Part shown: one piece after another, positions 18,188 to 27,670 of the stretch
Layout: each line of letters begins with the position of its first letter
Position numbering within the stretch: position 1 is the first letter of the stretch
DNA from: an uncultured Bacteroidales bacterium
Lineage (GTDB): Bacteria; Bacteroidota; Bacteroidia; Bacteroidales; Bacteroidaceae
DNA: 51,919 nucleotides
NCBI GenBank assembly: GCA_902760315.1
Contig: CACWFV010000015.1
Span: forward strand, 1 to 51,919
Reading direction: 5' to 3'
Position numbers and translations under genes: made by a program
Notes under the pieces: generated by a model
Database searches by the model: none
Told to the model about the DNA's origin: nothing
The model's input: only the letters and a program-made list of their open reading frames with translations

Positions 18188-18352
18188 ATGAAAAAGATAT
18201 ATATTGCTCCTTGCATAGAAATAGTGAAGATTCATACCATAGGTATGATTGCAACATCAATGGGGTTGAACAATGAAACCGTTGGAGGAAGCAGTGTCCT
18301 GTCGCGTGGAAGCGGTAGTCTTTGGGATGATGACGAAGAGGAAGACTATTAA
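18188..18352 (+). CDS. Small acidic-tailed protein, 54 residues
   Basis: An open frame starting MKKIYIAPCIEIVKIHTIG, 16 bp after the previous gene with a strong AGGAGG at 18173-18178, so it is very likely translated. The N-terminal half is hydrophobic and beta-prone, the middle is Gly/Ser-rich (VGGSSVLSRGSGS), and the C-terminus is acidic (WDDDEEEDY). It has no classical signal peptide. Small proteins beginning MKK-Y-AP followed by a short hydrophobic run are frequent in Prevotella-type genomes and have no known function to me. Co-expression under operator 4 ties it to the glycan response. Function unknown. Confidence 0.75.
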   Translation: MKKIYIAPCIEIVKIHTIGMIATSMGLNNETVGGSSVLSRGSGSLWDDDEEEDY

Positions 18353-18384
18353 TCCATAACATCCATACGCCTACACGGAAAAGA

Positions 18385-18427
18385 GCTGTGACGCAATGCC
18401 TCGAGACATCAAGTCACAGCCTTTCTT
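18385..18427 (+). terminator. Terminator after the operator-4 unit
   Basis: Perfect 8-bp arms GCTGTGAC (18385) and GTCACAGC (18413) with a 20-nt loop, followed by CTTTCTTG. Confidence 0.65.
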
Positions 18428-18498
18428 GTGTTTGGTCCTGTCAGGTACTAAAAGCCGTTAGTTGCGGTACGATGGTGCCTTTTTCTTACAGCTTCATT

Positions 18499-18563
18499 GT
18501 TACAAATGGAGAGACACGTGTTACAGATAGATAGCACTACGTGCGATATTTTCGCTACCTTTG
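18499..18563 (+). promoter_or_regulatory. HTCS operator 5 and promoter (GH43-GH5 and GH3 unit)
   Basis: GTTACAAATGGAGAG at 18499 and GTTACAGATAGATA at 18520 (21 bp); -7 box TACCTTTG at 18556-18563 (36 bp). Confidence 0.8.
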
Positions 18564-18614
18564 CCTTTGGAATTACGAAAACAAGTATCAACAATAATTA
18601 AAAACGAAGAAACA

Positions 18615-21600
18615 ATGAAAAGAATTCTGAACCTTTTAGTGCTGTTGATGGCCATGACGTCAAGCACCTTTGCCGCAGGCAACGTCAGCCTGTCGGTCAG
18701 CGACATGCAATTCGACTGGGGCGGCTGGGGCGGCTCGGCTGATGCCACGGAGAACAGCATCACCTTCCCCAACTGGGCAACCAACTACTGGGCAGTCAAT
18801 AATCTCAGTACCGACGAGTATACCCGTATTGACATCAAGTTTGCACAGCCCGTCAACTACTATCGTATCTCGGTTAAGGCTGTTTATGAAGGCTATACCG
18901 GTACCGACGACGACCCCAACATCACCAGTTCAGAGGTGACCTACGGTGCCACCAGCCACAGCCTGGAGTTCTTACCGGGCAAGACACTGATTAAAATTAT
19001 CATGATGCAAGGCGACTGGGAGGGATTGAACAAGGTAAACGGCGAGGATGTCTCGGCCAAGATATACTTCGAGAGCATCACCATAGTTGGCAGCGGAAGT
19101 TCTGGCGGAACAGAAGAACCGACCACCTACGAGGATGTCGCCCTGTCTGTCGCAGACATGCAACTGCCTTGGGACGGCACGAAGGATGCCACGGAGAAGA
19201 GTTGCACCTTTGGCGACATCTGGAGCGAGAACTACTGGACTGTCGGCAACCTCAACACCGATGTCTATACCCGCGTGGATATGACCTTTGCCCAGCCTGT
19301 TAATTTCTATAAGGTACGTGTGAAGGCTGTCTATAGCGACAACAGTGAGACCGACACCGAGATTACCTACGGTGCCCAGAGCCACAGCGTGAAGCTCACC
19401 GCCGGCAAGAAACTCGCCAAGATTACCATGAAGCAGTTCGACCAGAAGAACCTCAACGGAGGCGCTAAGGTCAAGGTATATTTCAACGACATCATCATCC
19501 GCACGAAGGAGTCGGCAGCATCCGTTACGCCCAAGACCTGGACATCGTCGTTCAAGTTGGGTACCGACAGGGCCAACCCCCTGCTGGACTTCCACTACAT
19601 TGCCGACCCCACGGCCATCGAGTACAACGGTCGACTCTACGTCTATGGCACCAACGACCACCAGCAGTATGAGGCCGGCACGCCGAGCAATACCTACGAA
19701 GCCATTAACTCACTCGTAGTCATTTCTACCGACGACATGGTGAACTGGACCTACCACGGACTGATTGACACCAAGGGCGTGGCCCCCTGGATCATGGCAT
19801 CGTGGGCTCCCACCATCATCAGCAAACCGCAAAGCGACGGTTCTACCCTCTTCTCGCTCTACTTCTCCAACAGCGGCACGGGTTCCGGCGTCATTCAGGC
19901 CAAGTCGCCTGTAGGTCCTTGGACATCACCGCTCACGCAGAACCTGACTGGTGGCTTCGACCCGGGTGCCGTCATCGACGCTAACGGCGACGGCTGGTTA
20001 GCATACGGCACAGGCGAGTCGTACATCGTGAAACTGGGCGACGACCTGCACTCCATCGCCGCAGGCCCCGTCAAACTGAATGCCCCCTACTACTTCGAGG
20101 CCAACGAACTGAATTATATCGGTGGCAAGTACGTACATACCTATAACAACGACTGGAGTGACCACACCCCGTGGACATGGGGCGGCGAGAAGCCGACGGC
20201 ATGCAGCATGAACTACTTCACCACCACCACTCCGCTCGACAAGGACTCATGGGTCTATGGTGCCAACTACTTCAAGAACACCGGCGAGAACGGCATGAAC
20301 TACGGCAACAACCACACCCATCTGCACAAGTATCAGGGCAAGTGGTACCTGTTCTACCAGTCTAACGACCTCGAGCCGTCACTGGGCACCAACGGCGGTT
20401 TCCGCAGCCTCTTTGTCGATGAGATTGAGGTGGACGAGGAGAACGTCATCATCAAGGAGTGTACTCCGACCTTCACCGGTGTGAAGGCCATCAAGAACTT
20501 CGACCCCTACGCTGAGCAGTATGCTGCCACTTGTGCTGCCACCTACGGTATCGTATTTGAGCAGGCAGAGGGTGACGGTCATACCGTAGCTAAAGTAGGT
20601 TCGCCTAACATGACAGCCGACATGCCTACTGAGGGTACCCTCGAGGTGCGCAACGTGGACTTCTCTGCAGGTCTTGGCTCGCTGAAGATGCTGGTTAAGG
20701 GCAACGGCAGTGTCAAGATGCGCCTCGACGACAAGGACGGTGCCGACCTGCTGACCATCAACAGTACCAGTGACAGCTGGCAGACGCTGACCGCCAACTA
20801 CAGCGGCACATTAACAGGTGTCCACAAGGTGTTTTTCATCCTGACGGGCAGCGTGCTCTTCGACACCTGGCAGGCAGTAGCCGCCGGCACTGAACCTGCC
20901 AACTTCGAGGCCGCCACCGAGGCCGTGAGCAACATGAAGATTGGCTGGAACCTCGGCAATACGCTCGATGCCTTCAACGATGCCACCAAGAACTCACTGA
21001 ACTCCGAGACCTGCTGGGGCCAGACCAAGACCAAGGCCGAGATGTTCCCCATGTTCAAGGATGCCGGCTTCGGAGCCATCCGTGTGCCCGTAACTTGGAA
21101 TAACCACATGGACAGCAACGGCAAGGTGGACGAAGCCTGGATGGCGCGTGTCAAAGAGGTTGTTGATTACGTCATCAACGCCGGACTCTACTGCATCCTC
21201 AACGTCCACCACGACACGGGCACCGACGCCTGGATAGTGGCCGACATGGACAACTACACCGCCAACAAGAGCAAGTTTGAGTACCTGTGGCAGCAGATAG
21301 CCACCGAGTTCCGCGACTACGACGAGCACCTGCTCTTCGAGGGCTATAACGAGATGCTCGATGCCAACAACTCCTGGTCGTACGCCTCGTCCAAGAATTC
21401 GGGCAGCTACGACGCCACCGCTGCTGCCTCGGCCTACAATGCCGTCAACAGCTATGCCCAGAGCTTCGTCAGCACCGTGCGCGCCACGGGCGGCAACAAT
21501 GCTGCGCGCAACCTCATCGTCAACACCTACGCAGCCTGTTGCGGCATGGGCACATGGAACGCCCACCTGCAGGATCCCCTGACACAGATGCAGTTACCTA

Positions 21601-22112
21601 CCGACGCTGCCGCTGGTCACCTCATCTTCGAGGTACACAGCTATCCCAGCCTCAACGACGGCCTCAGCAGTGCCAAGAGCAGTATCGACCAGATGATGAC
21701 AGCTGTAGAAAGCAACCTCGCCTCGAAAGGTGCACCCGTCATCTTCGGCGAGTGGGGCGTGCCCGATGATGAGAAAGAGAACGACTACACCAACAAGAAT
21801 GCCGACATGTTAGCCTTCGCCCAGTACTTCGTGGAGCAGGCCAAAGCCAAGGGCTTCGGCACCTTCTACTGGATGGGACTCTCCGACGGTAGCCACCGCA
21901 GCGTGCCTGAGTTCAACCAAACCGACCTGAAGGATGCCATCTACAAGGGATACTACGGTGAAGCAAACCCTACGTCCATTAGTAATCAACTTATTGGTCA
22001 TTCTTCATCGAATAAGGGGTGTTATTATGACCTGCAGGGTTGCTGTGTTATCAAACCTGTGAGGGGATTATATATCCTGAACGAGAAGAAGGTAGTCATC
22101 ACAAAAAGATGA
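18615..22112 (+). CDS. Secreted bifunctional GH43-GH5 enzyme with N-terminal binding-type repeats
   Basis: A 1165-residue protein from the ATG at 18615 (signal peptide to about FAAG). Two related 130-residue beta domains (each with DATE..., an NYW motif and FAQPVN) precede a GH43 five-bladed propeller with base Asp331 (IADPTAIE), Asp449 (FDPGAV) and acid Glu495 (FEANEL). A CBM6-like domain follows (about 655-760, VKGNGSVKMRLDDKDG), then a GH5 barrel of the GWNLGNTLDA type with acid/base Glu913 (EGYNEMLD) and nucleophile Glu1046 (VIFGEWGV). The C-terminus carries the YYDLQGCC ... KGLYI-like tail. All catalytic residues appear intact. It would cut a beta-glucan-type backbone and remove arabinose or xylose decorations; the exact GH43 subfamily is not assigned. 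GH3 follows by 55 bp. Confidence 0.88.
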   Translation: MKRILNLLVLLMAMTSSTFAAGNVSLSVSDMQFDWGGWGGSADATENSITFPNWATNYWAVNNLSTDEYTRIDIKFAQPVNYYRISVKAVYEGYTGTDDDPNITSSEVTYGATSHSLEFLPGKTLIKIIMMQGDWEGLNKVNGEDVSAKIYFESITIVGSGSSGGTEEPTTYEDVALSVADMQLPWDGTKDATEKSCTFGDIWSENYWTVGNLNTDVYTRVDMTFAQPVNFYKVRVKAVYSDNSETDTEITYGAQSHSVKLTAGKKLAKITMKQFDQKNLNGGAKVKVYFNDIIIRTKESAASVTPKTWTSSFKLGTDRANPLLDFHYIADPTAIEYNGRLYVYGTNDHQQYEAGTPSNTYEAINSLVVISTDDMVNWTYHGLIDTKGVAPWIMASWAPTIISKPQSDGSTLFSLYFSNSGTGSGVIQAKSPVGPWTSPLTQNLTGGFDPGAVIDANGDGWLAYGTGESYIVKLGDDLHSIAAGPVKLNAPYYFEANELNYIGGKYVHTYNNDWSDHTPWTWGGEKPTACSMNYFTTTTPLDKDSWVYGANYFKNTGENGMNYGNNHTHLHKYQGKWYLFYQSNDLEPSLGTNGGFRSLFVDEIEVDEENVIIKECTPTFTGVKAIKNFDPYAEQYAATCAATYGIVFEQAEGDGHTVAKVGSPNMTADMPTEGTLEVRNVDFSAGLGSLKMLVKGNGSVKMRLDDKDGADLLTINSTSDSWQTLTANYSGTLTGVHKVFFILTGSVLFDTWQAVAAGTEPANFEAATEAVSNMKIGWNLGNTLDAFNDATKNSLNSETCWGQTKTKAEMFPMFKDAGFGAIRVPVTWNNHMDSNGKVDEAWMARVKEVVDYVINAGLYCILNVHHDTGTDAWIVADMDNYTANKSKFEYLWQQIATEFRDYDEHLLFEGYNEMLDANNSWSYASSKNSGSYDATAAASAYNAVNSYAQSFVSTVRATGGNNAARNLIVNTYAACCGMGTWNAHLQDPLTQMQLPTDAAAGHLIFEVHSYPSLNDGLSSAKSSIDQMMTAVESNLASKGAPVIFGEWGVPDDEKENDYTNKNADMLAFAQYFVEQAKAKGFGTFYWMGLSDGSHRSVPEFNQTDLKDAIYKGYYGEANPTSISNQLIGHSSSNKGCYYDLQGCCVIKPVRGLYILNEKKVVITKR

Positions 22113-22167
22113 TGTAGTTGTTGCTACAATCTGCCATTCATCATTTACAATTCATACTCCATAATAT

Positions 22168-24375
22168 ATGAAAAGAAAACTCTTATTGTCGGCAATGATG
22201 CTGACGATGACCGCAATAACGTTGACAGCACAGGTCTATCTGGACCCCCAGGCTCCGATAGAGGAGCGTGTAAAGGATGCGCTGAGCCGCATGACCACCC
22301 ATGAGAAGATTCAGGTGATTCATGCCCAAAGCAAGTTCACCAGTGCCGGTGTGCCCCGCTTAGGCATTCGCCAGCTGAACATGGATGACGGTCCTCACGG
22401 TGTGCGCGAGGAACTGGGGTGGAACTCATGGAGCAATGCGGGATGGACTAACGACAGTGTTGTGGCCTTCCCCTCGCTGACTTGCCTGGCATCGACATGG
22501 AATCGTGACCTGTCAGCACGCTATGGTCATGCTCTAAGCGAGGAGTTTGCCTTTCGTGGTAAAGACGTTCTGTTAGGTCCTGGTGTGAACATTGCCCGTA
22601 CACCGATGAATGGTCGTGCCTTTGAGTATATGGGCGAAGACCCCTGTCTGGCCGGCGAGATGGTGGTGCCCTATATCCAGGCGGCACAGAAGAACGGCGT
22701 CGCCTGCTGTCTGAAGCACTATGTGTTGAACGACCAGGAGACCAATCGTTTCGGCACAGATGTCATGGTGAGCGAGCGGGCACTGCGCGAAATTTATCTG
22801 GAACCCTTCCGCCGTGCTGTTGACAAGGCTCACGTCTGGTCCATCATGGGCAGTTACAACATGTATAAGGGCATACACTGCTGCCAGCACGAAGAACTAA
22901 ACAACGGCATCTTGAAAGGTGAGTGGCAGTGGGATGGTGCCATCATCAGCGACTGGGGTGGCACCACCGACACTTGGCAGGCAGCCATGGGCGGACTCGA
23001 CATCGAGATGGGGTCGTTTACCGACGGTAAGGTGAAAGAGTCGGAGTTTACCTTCGATGACTACTACATGGCCCGCCCGCTGGAGCGGCTTGTCAATGAG
23101 GGCAAGATTCCCATGTCGGTGCTCGACGAGAAGGCTGGCCGCGTGCTGCGCCTCATTTTCCGCACGGCAATGAACCCGAAGAAGGTTATCGGAAACCAGT
23201 GCTCCGAAGCCCACTATGATGCCTGTCGCGCCATTGGCGAAGAAGGAATCGTGCTGCTGAAAAATGAAGAATTAAGAATTAAGAATGAAGAATCGGCTAC
23301 GCCTATCCTGCCGCTCAATCTCACGAAATATCAACATGTCCTCGTAGTGGGCGAGAATGCTACACGCTCGCTGACGCAAGGCGGCGGTTCCTCTGAACTG
23401 AAAACCCTGCGCGACATATCGCCCTTGGAGGCACTGCGCAGCCTATGTTCAATGGATTATGCCCAAGGTTACACCTCCGGCCGTGCCCTCTACGACCAGG
23501 TGGACACCGTAGACCCGGCAGAGAGCGAACGCCTGAAGGCTGAGGCTTTAGAGAAGGCCCGCCAGGCAGACCTTATTATATACATAGGTGGTCTAAACAA
23601 GAATACCAAGCAGGACTGCGAGAACGGCGACCGCGAGTCTTACGACCTCTCCTTCGGGCAGAATGAACTAATCAGCCAGTTGGCACAGATACAACCAAAC
23701 ATTATTGTTGTGACTTTCGGTGGCAATGCCTATGCTACACCGTGGCTCCAGCAAGTAAAGGCACTGCTACACTGCTGGTACTTGGGCAGCGAGTCGGGCA
23801 CGGCACTTGCTAATGTGCTGACTGGCAAGGTGAATCCCAGCGGCAAACTGCCCGTCACCTTCGCCAAACGCTATGAGGACTACCCCTATGTGCGCTTCGG
23901 CAAGGAAGCCTACCAGGACAGAAGCGGTCAGGTGGACTACAAGGAGGGCATCTATGTGGGCTATCGTGGCTTCGAGCGCGACAAGACACAGCCGCAATTC
24001 CCCTTTGGCTACGGACTGAGTTACACCACGTTCCAGTACGGTCAGCCGACGGCGCAGGTCAGCGGCGACGAGGTGAACGTGGAGGTGACTGTCCGAAATA
24101 CAGGCAGCGTGGCTGGTAAGGAGGTGGCACAGGTCTATGTCAGTGCGCCTAAGAACAAACAGATGGATAAACCCCTGAAGGAACTGAAAGGCTTTGCCAA
24201 GACCCGTCTGCTGCAGCCCGGAGAGAGCGAGACCCTGCGCATCAGCATTCCGTGCAGCGAATTGGCTTCATGGAACGAAGCTACCCACCAATGGCAGGTA
24301 GATAGCGGTACGTACACCCTGCAAGTAGGAACCAGTTCTGCAGACATACGGGGCAAGGTCAAGATTAGTTTATAG
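22168..24375 (+). CDS. Secreted GH3 beta-glucosidase-type enzyme
   Basis: A 735-residue exported or periplasmic enzyme (signal peptide to about TLTAQ) that should hydrolyse beta-linked glucose (or xylose) from oligosaccharide ends. The N-terminal TIM barrel carries MDDGPHGVRE and the nucleophile Asp262 in IISDWGGT. The alpha/beta sandwich (GGLNKNTKQDCENGDRESYDL) and a C-terminal fibronectin-III domain (FPFGYGLSYTTF ... ELKGFAKTRL) follow. After GEEGIVLLKNE, about 10 extra residues (ELRIKNEESATP) come from a simple repeat at 23263-23294, in the loop that usually reads straight into LPL. It is the second gene of the operator-5 unit. Confidence 0.9.
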   Translation: MKRKLLLSAMMLTMTAITLTAQVYLDPQAPIEERVKDALSRMTTHEKIQVIHAQSKFTSAGVPRLGIRQLNMDDGPHGVREELGWNSWSNAGWTNDSVVAFPSLTCLASTWNRDLSARYGHALSEEFAFRGKDVLLGPGVNIARTPMNGRAFEYMGEDPCLAGEMVVPYIQAAQKNGVACCLKHYVLNDQETNRFGTDVMVSERALREIYLEPFRRAVDKAHVWSIMGSYNMYKGIHCCQHEELNNGILKGEWQWDGAIISDWGGTTDTWQAAMGGLDIEMGSFTDGKVKESEFTFDDYYMARPLERLVNEGKIPMSVLDEKAGRVLRLIFRTAMNPKKVIGNQCSEAHYDACRAIGEEGIVLLKNEELRIKNEESATPILPLNLTKYQHVLVVGENATRSLTQGGGSSELKTLRDISPLEALRSLCSMDYAQGYTSGRALYDQVDTVDPAESERLKAEALEKARQADLIIYIGGLNKNTKQDCENGDRESYDLSFGQNELISQLAQIQPNIIVVTFGGNAYATPWLQQVKALLHCWYLGSESGTALANVLTGKVNPSGKLPVTFAKRYEDYPYVRFGKEAYQDRSGQVDYKEGIYVGYRGFERDKTQPQFPFGYGLSYTTFQYGQPTAQVSGDEVNVEVTVRNTGSVAGKEVAQVYVSAPKNKQMDKPLKELKGFAKTRLLQPGESETLRISIPCSELASWNEATHQWQVDSGTYTLQVGTSSADIRGKVKISL
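23263..23294 (+). repeat. AATGAAGAATTAAGAATTAAG-type short repeat inside the GH3 gene
   Basis: A tandem A/G-rich repeat in frame, encoding NEELRIKNEES. The same kind of repeat is found between genes at 27671 and, inverted, at 27811. Confidence 0.65.
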
Positions 24376-24393
24376 TTGTAAGTGTGACGTTTG

Positions 24394-24458
24394 GTTACAA
24401 ATGAATAGCCACGCGTTACAAATGAATATGCACAAATGCAGGAGAATGGCTAATTTTG
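24394..24458 (+). promoter_or_regulatory. HTCS operator 6 and promoter (SusC/D operon)
   Basis: GTTACAAATGAATAG at 24394 and GTTACAAATGAATA at 24415 (21 bp, near-perfect copies); -7 box TAATTTTG at 24451-24458 (36 bp). It drives the six-gene susC-to-GH97 operon. Confidence 0.82.
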
Positions 24459-24496
24459 CAACATAACTTTTATTAATCATTTTAAAAACTGTTTAT

Positions 24497-27400
24497 ATGA
24501 CACTAACAAAAAACAAAGAGCGAACAGATTGTCCGCGATGGAGGTTGGTGCTGACCACACTGCTGGTGACGGTCGGCATGATGACAGTCTCGGCACAGAC
24601 CCAAACGGTGAAGGGTGTGGTTACCTCTGCCGCCGACGGGGAACCTCTGATTGGCGCAACGGTGATGGTGAAGGAAAGCAAAGCCGGCACTGTGACGGAC
24701 TTTGACGGTAACTATATGACGAAGATTGCCAAAGGTCAGACGCTTGTTATCTCGTACATTGGCTACCAAACGAAGAATATCAAGTACAGTGGTCAGGCTA
24801 CCATTAATGTGGCGTTGGAGAACGATGCCTCTACACTCGATGAAGTGGTGGTGGTCGGCTATGGTGTGATGAAACGCTCGGATATCACCGGATCAGTGGT
24901 ATCGGTGGGAGAAAAAGACATCAAGAAGTCGGTCATCACATCAGTGGATCAGGCTCTGCAAGGTCGTGCCGCCGGTGTGCAGGTTACGCAGAACTCCGGT
25001 TCGCCTGGTGGTGGTATCTCTGTCGCCATCCGTGGTGTGAACTCGTTGAACGGTAATGAGCCGCTGTACGTCATCGATGGCGTGGCCGTGGATGGTCAGA
25101 CCAATGGCAACAGTTCAGCGCTGTCGGCTATCAACCCCTCGGACATCGTGTCGATGGAGGTGCTGAAGGATGCTTCGGCAACAGCCATCTATGGATCGCG
25201 AGCCTCTAATGGTGTGGTGCTCATCACCACTAAGAAGGGACAGGCTGGCAAGCCTACCATCAGCTACGAGGGTTATTATGCCGTGCAGAAGATCCCCACA
25301 AAGTTGGAGACAATGAACCTGCGCGAGTATGCCGTATTATATAATGAACGCGTAGATGCCCTAGGGTGGGGTGAGCGCGAAGAATTTGCCGACCCGTCAG
25401 TCTTGGGCGATGGTACCGACTGGCAGGGCGAGATTTTCCGTAGTGCCCCAATGCAGAACCACCAGCTGTCAGTCAGCGGTGGTAATGACGCAGGCCAGTA
25501 TCTTATCAGTGGTGGTTATCTGTCACAAGACGGTATTGCCGTAGGCTCTAACTTCAAGCGCTTCTCTGCTCGTGTCAATGCCGACACAAAAATAGATAAA
25601 TGGCTACAAATCGGTGTACAGAGTTCCTTCTCGCGCACAGAGAAGAACAATACCATTGACGATGGCAACGTCATCGAGACGGCATTAAAACAGTTACCCG
25701 AGATGCCCGCCAAGAACCCTGACGGTTCGTGGGGCTATCAGGAGACCAACCAGCTTGCCACCTACTATTCGAATCCGTTGGCCGATGCTCTGACCAAAGA
25801 GAACTACGAGAAGGGGTTGCAACTGATGCTCAACGGCTATGCCAACATCAACATCTGCAAGGGGCTGTCGTTCCGAATGGAGTATGGCGGCAGTTACAAC
25901 TATAACAATACTTACTATTACCAGCCCAACCTGACTTTGGGAAGCTGGTCGCAGACCAGTTCAGGCAGCCGAGGATCGTCGAACAGCAGTTACTGGTCGT
26001 TTAAGCAGTACATGACCTATATGAACACCTTTGCCAAGAAGCACAGCGTGAACATCATGGCTGGCCATGAGGCACAGGAGTCGTCGTGGGAGAATCTGTC
26101 TGCCGGACGTACCGGCTACCTCTTCAATACCGTACACGAACTGAACGTGGGCGACTTGAAGACTGCTACCAATAGCAATCAGAAAGGTTCGTCGAGCATC
26201 GAGTCATACTATGGCCGTCTGAACTACACCTACGACGAGCGCTACCTGATTACCGCCACGTTACGTGCCGACGGTTCGTCGTCGTTTGGTCCCGACAACC
26301 GCTGGGGTTGGTTCCCCTCGGTAGCCCTGGCTTGGCGCTTCAAGCAGGAGTCGTTCCTGAAGAATGTCGACTGGCTGTCGAACGGTAAGTTACGCTTCGG
26401 CTGGGGTCTGGTGGGTAATCAGAATGCTGGTGCCTACGCCTACGGTGCGACGATGGCCAGTGTCGCAACGGCCTATGGTACGGGTTTCTATCCCAACAAC
26501 TTTGCTAACAGCAAACTGAAGTGGGAACAGACCAAGTCGTGGAACATAGGTCTGGATCTGAGTTTCTTCAACAACCGAATCGAGTTTATCTTCGATGCTT
26601 ATCTGAAGAATACCGACAACCTGTTGATGCAAGCAGCCCTGCCTACCTATGTCAGCGGTGTCATTACCTCCCCCTGGGTAAACTCTGGTGCTATGCGTAA
26701 TAAAGGCTTTGAGTTTACGCTGAACACGGTGAACATCTCGAATAAGAACTTTGAGTGGACCTCAGGAATCACCTTCTCGCTGAACCGCAACGAAGTGACG
26801 AAACTCTATACCGAGAGTAGCGGTATTCAAGGCAATATCAATGGCCTGACCTATACCTACACTACCGTCGGACAGCCCGTGGCACAGTTCTATGGCTATG
26901 AGGTCATCGGCATGTTCGAGAAAGAGGATGACTTCTACCAAAAGGATATCAACGGCGACTACCTGCTCGACGCAAAGGGTAACAAAATGATTGTGGCTCT
27001 GCCTGAAGATAAGGTGGTAGATGAGGGCACTGGCATCTGGTATGGCGACTACATCTACAAGGACCAGAACGGCGACGGCGTCATTGACGAGCAAGATCGT
27101 ACCTTCCTCGGCAATCCGGAACCTAAATTCACTTTCGGATTGAACAATAACTTCCGCTGGAAGGGTTTCGACGTGAACCTCTTCATCACCGGTTCTGTGG
27201 GCAACAAGGTGTTCAACTATCTGGCTCAGCAGCAGTCTGACCCCACCAATCGTTGGGTGACGCTAAAGTCAGTTTGTAATTTTGCCAAGTACGATTTGAT
27301 TGACCCCAACGGTGAGCGCACCTTAGACAACATGCAGATGACCAATCCTGGAGCCAGCACCTATCGCATCGACCAGGCCAAGGCCAACGACAACTCACGT

Positions 27401-27670
27401 TTGAGCAATATCTTTATCGAGGATGGAACCTATGTACGCATTAAGAACCTGTCCATAGGCTATACCGTGCCGAAGAAGTGGCTGCATAAGATACATGTTG
27501 AGAATCTTCGTGTCTACTTCAATGTGCAGAATCTTTTGACGATTACTGGCTACGACGGCTATGACCCCGAAGTGGGCTCCTACAACCAGAACGTGCTGTT
27601 GCGTGGTGTTGACTATGCACGCTATCCCTCACAGCGCATCTATACCTTTGGACTGAATCTGAACCTCTAA
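24497..27670 (+). CDS. SusC-family TonB-dependent outer-membrane transporter
   Basis: A 1057-residue beta-barrel that imports oligosaccharides across the outer membrane using TonB energy. A signal peptide (to about VSAQ) is followed by a carboxypeptidase-regulatory-like domain (VKGVVTSAADGEPLIGATV, about 37-115). The SusC signature TLDEVVVVGYGVMKRSDIT and the plug domain come next (VAIRGVNSLNGNEPLYVIDG, DASATAIYGSRASNGVV). The barrel runs to the C-terminal strand RIYTFGLNLNL with a terminal aromatic pattern. Length is typical. It is the first gene of the operator-6 operon and pairs with the SusD protein 108 bp downstream. Confidence 0.96.
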   Translation: MTLTKNKERTDCPRWRLVLTTLLVTVGMMTVSAQTQTVKGVVTSAADGEPLIGATVMVKESKAGTVTDFDGNYMTKIAKGQTLVISYIGYQTKNIKYSGQATINVALENDASTLDEVVVVGYGVMKRSDITGSVVSVGEKDIKKSVITSVDQALQGRAAGVQVTQNSGSPGGGISVAIRGVNSLNGNEPLYVIDGVAVDGQTNGNSSALSAINPSDIVSMEVLKDASATAIYGSRASNGVVLITTKKGQAGKPTISYEGYYAVQKIPTKLETMNLREYAVLYNERVDALGWGEREEFADPSVLGDGTDWQGEIFRSAPMQNHQLSVSGGNDAGQYLISGGYLSQDGIAVGSNFKRFSARVNADTKIDKWLQIGVQSSFSRTEKNNTIDDGNVIETALKQLPEMPAKNPDGSWGYQETNQLATYYSNPLADALTKENYEKGLQLMLNGYANINICKGLSFRMEYGGSYNYNNTYYYQPNLTLGSWSQTSSGSRGSSNSSYWSFKQYMTYMNTFAKKHSVNIMAGHEAQESSWENLSAGRTGYLFNTVHELNVGDLKTATNSNQKGSSSIESYYGRLNYTYDERYLITATLRADGSSSFGPDNRWGWFPSVALAWRFKQESFLKNVDWLSNGKLRFGWGLVGNQNAGAYAYGATMASVATAYGTGFYPNNFANSKLKWEQTKSWNIGLDLSFFNNRIEFIFDAYLKNTDNLLMQAALPTYVSGVITSPWVNSGAMRNKGFEFTLNTVNISNKNFEWTSGITFSLNRNEVTKLYTESSGIQGNINGLTYTYTTVGQPVAQFYGYEVIGMFEKEDDFYQKDINGDYLLDAKGNKMIVALPEDKVVDEGTGIWYGDYIYKDQNGDGVIDEQDRTFLGNPEPKFTFGLNNNFRWKGFDVNLFITGSVGNKVFNYLAQQQSDPTNRWVTLKSVCNFAKYDLIDPNGERTLDNMQMTNPGASTYRIDQAKANDNSRLSNIFIEDGTYVRIKNLSIGYTVPKKWLHKIHVENLRVYFNVQNLLTITGYDGYDPEVGSYNQNVLLRGVDYARYPSQRIYTFGLNLNL

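Noticed and set aside
9224-24458. Regularly repeated GTTACAAATGAATAG units as a possible CRISPR-like array
   Set aside because: The copies are kilobases apart, occur in pairs at promoters and have no spacers or cas genes. They fit transcription-factor sites.
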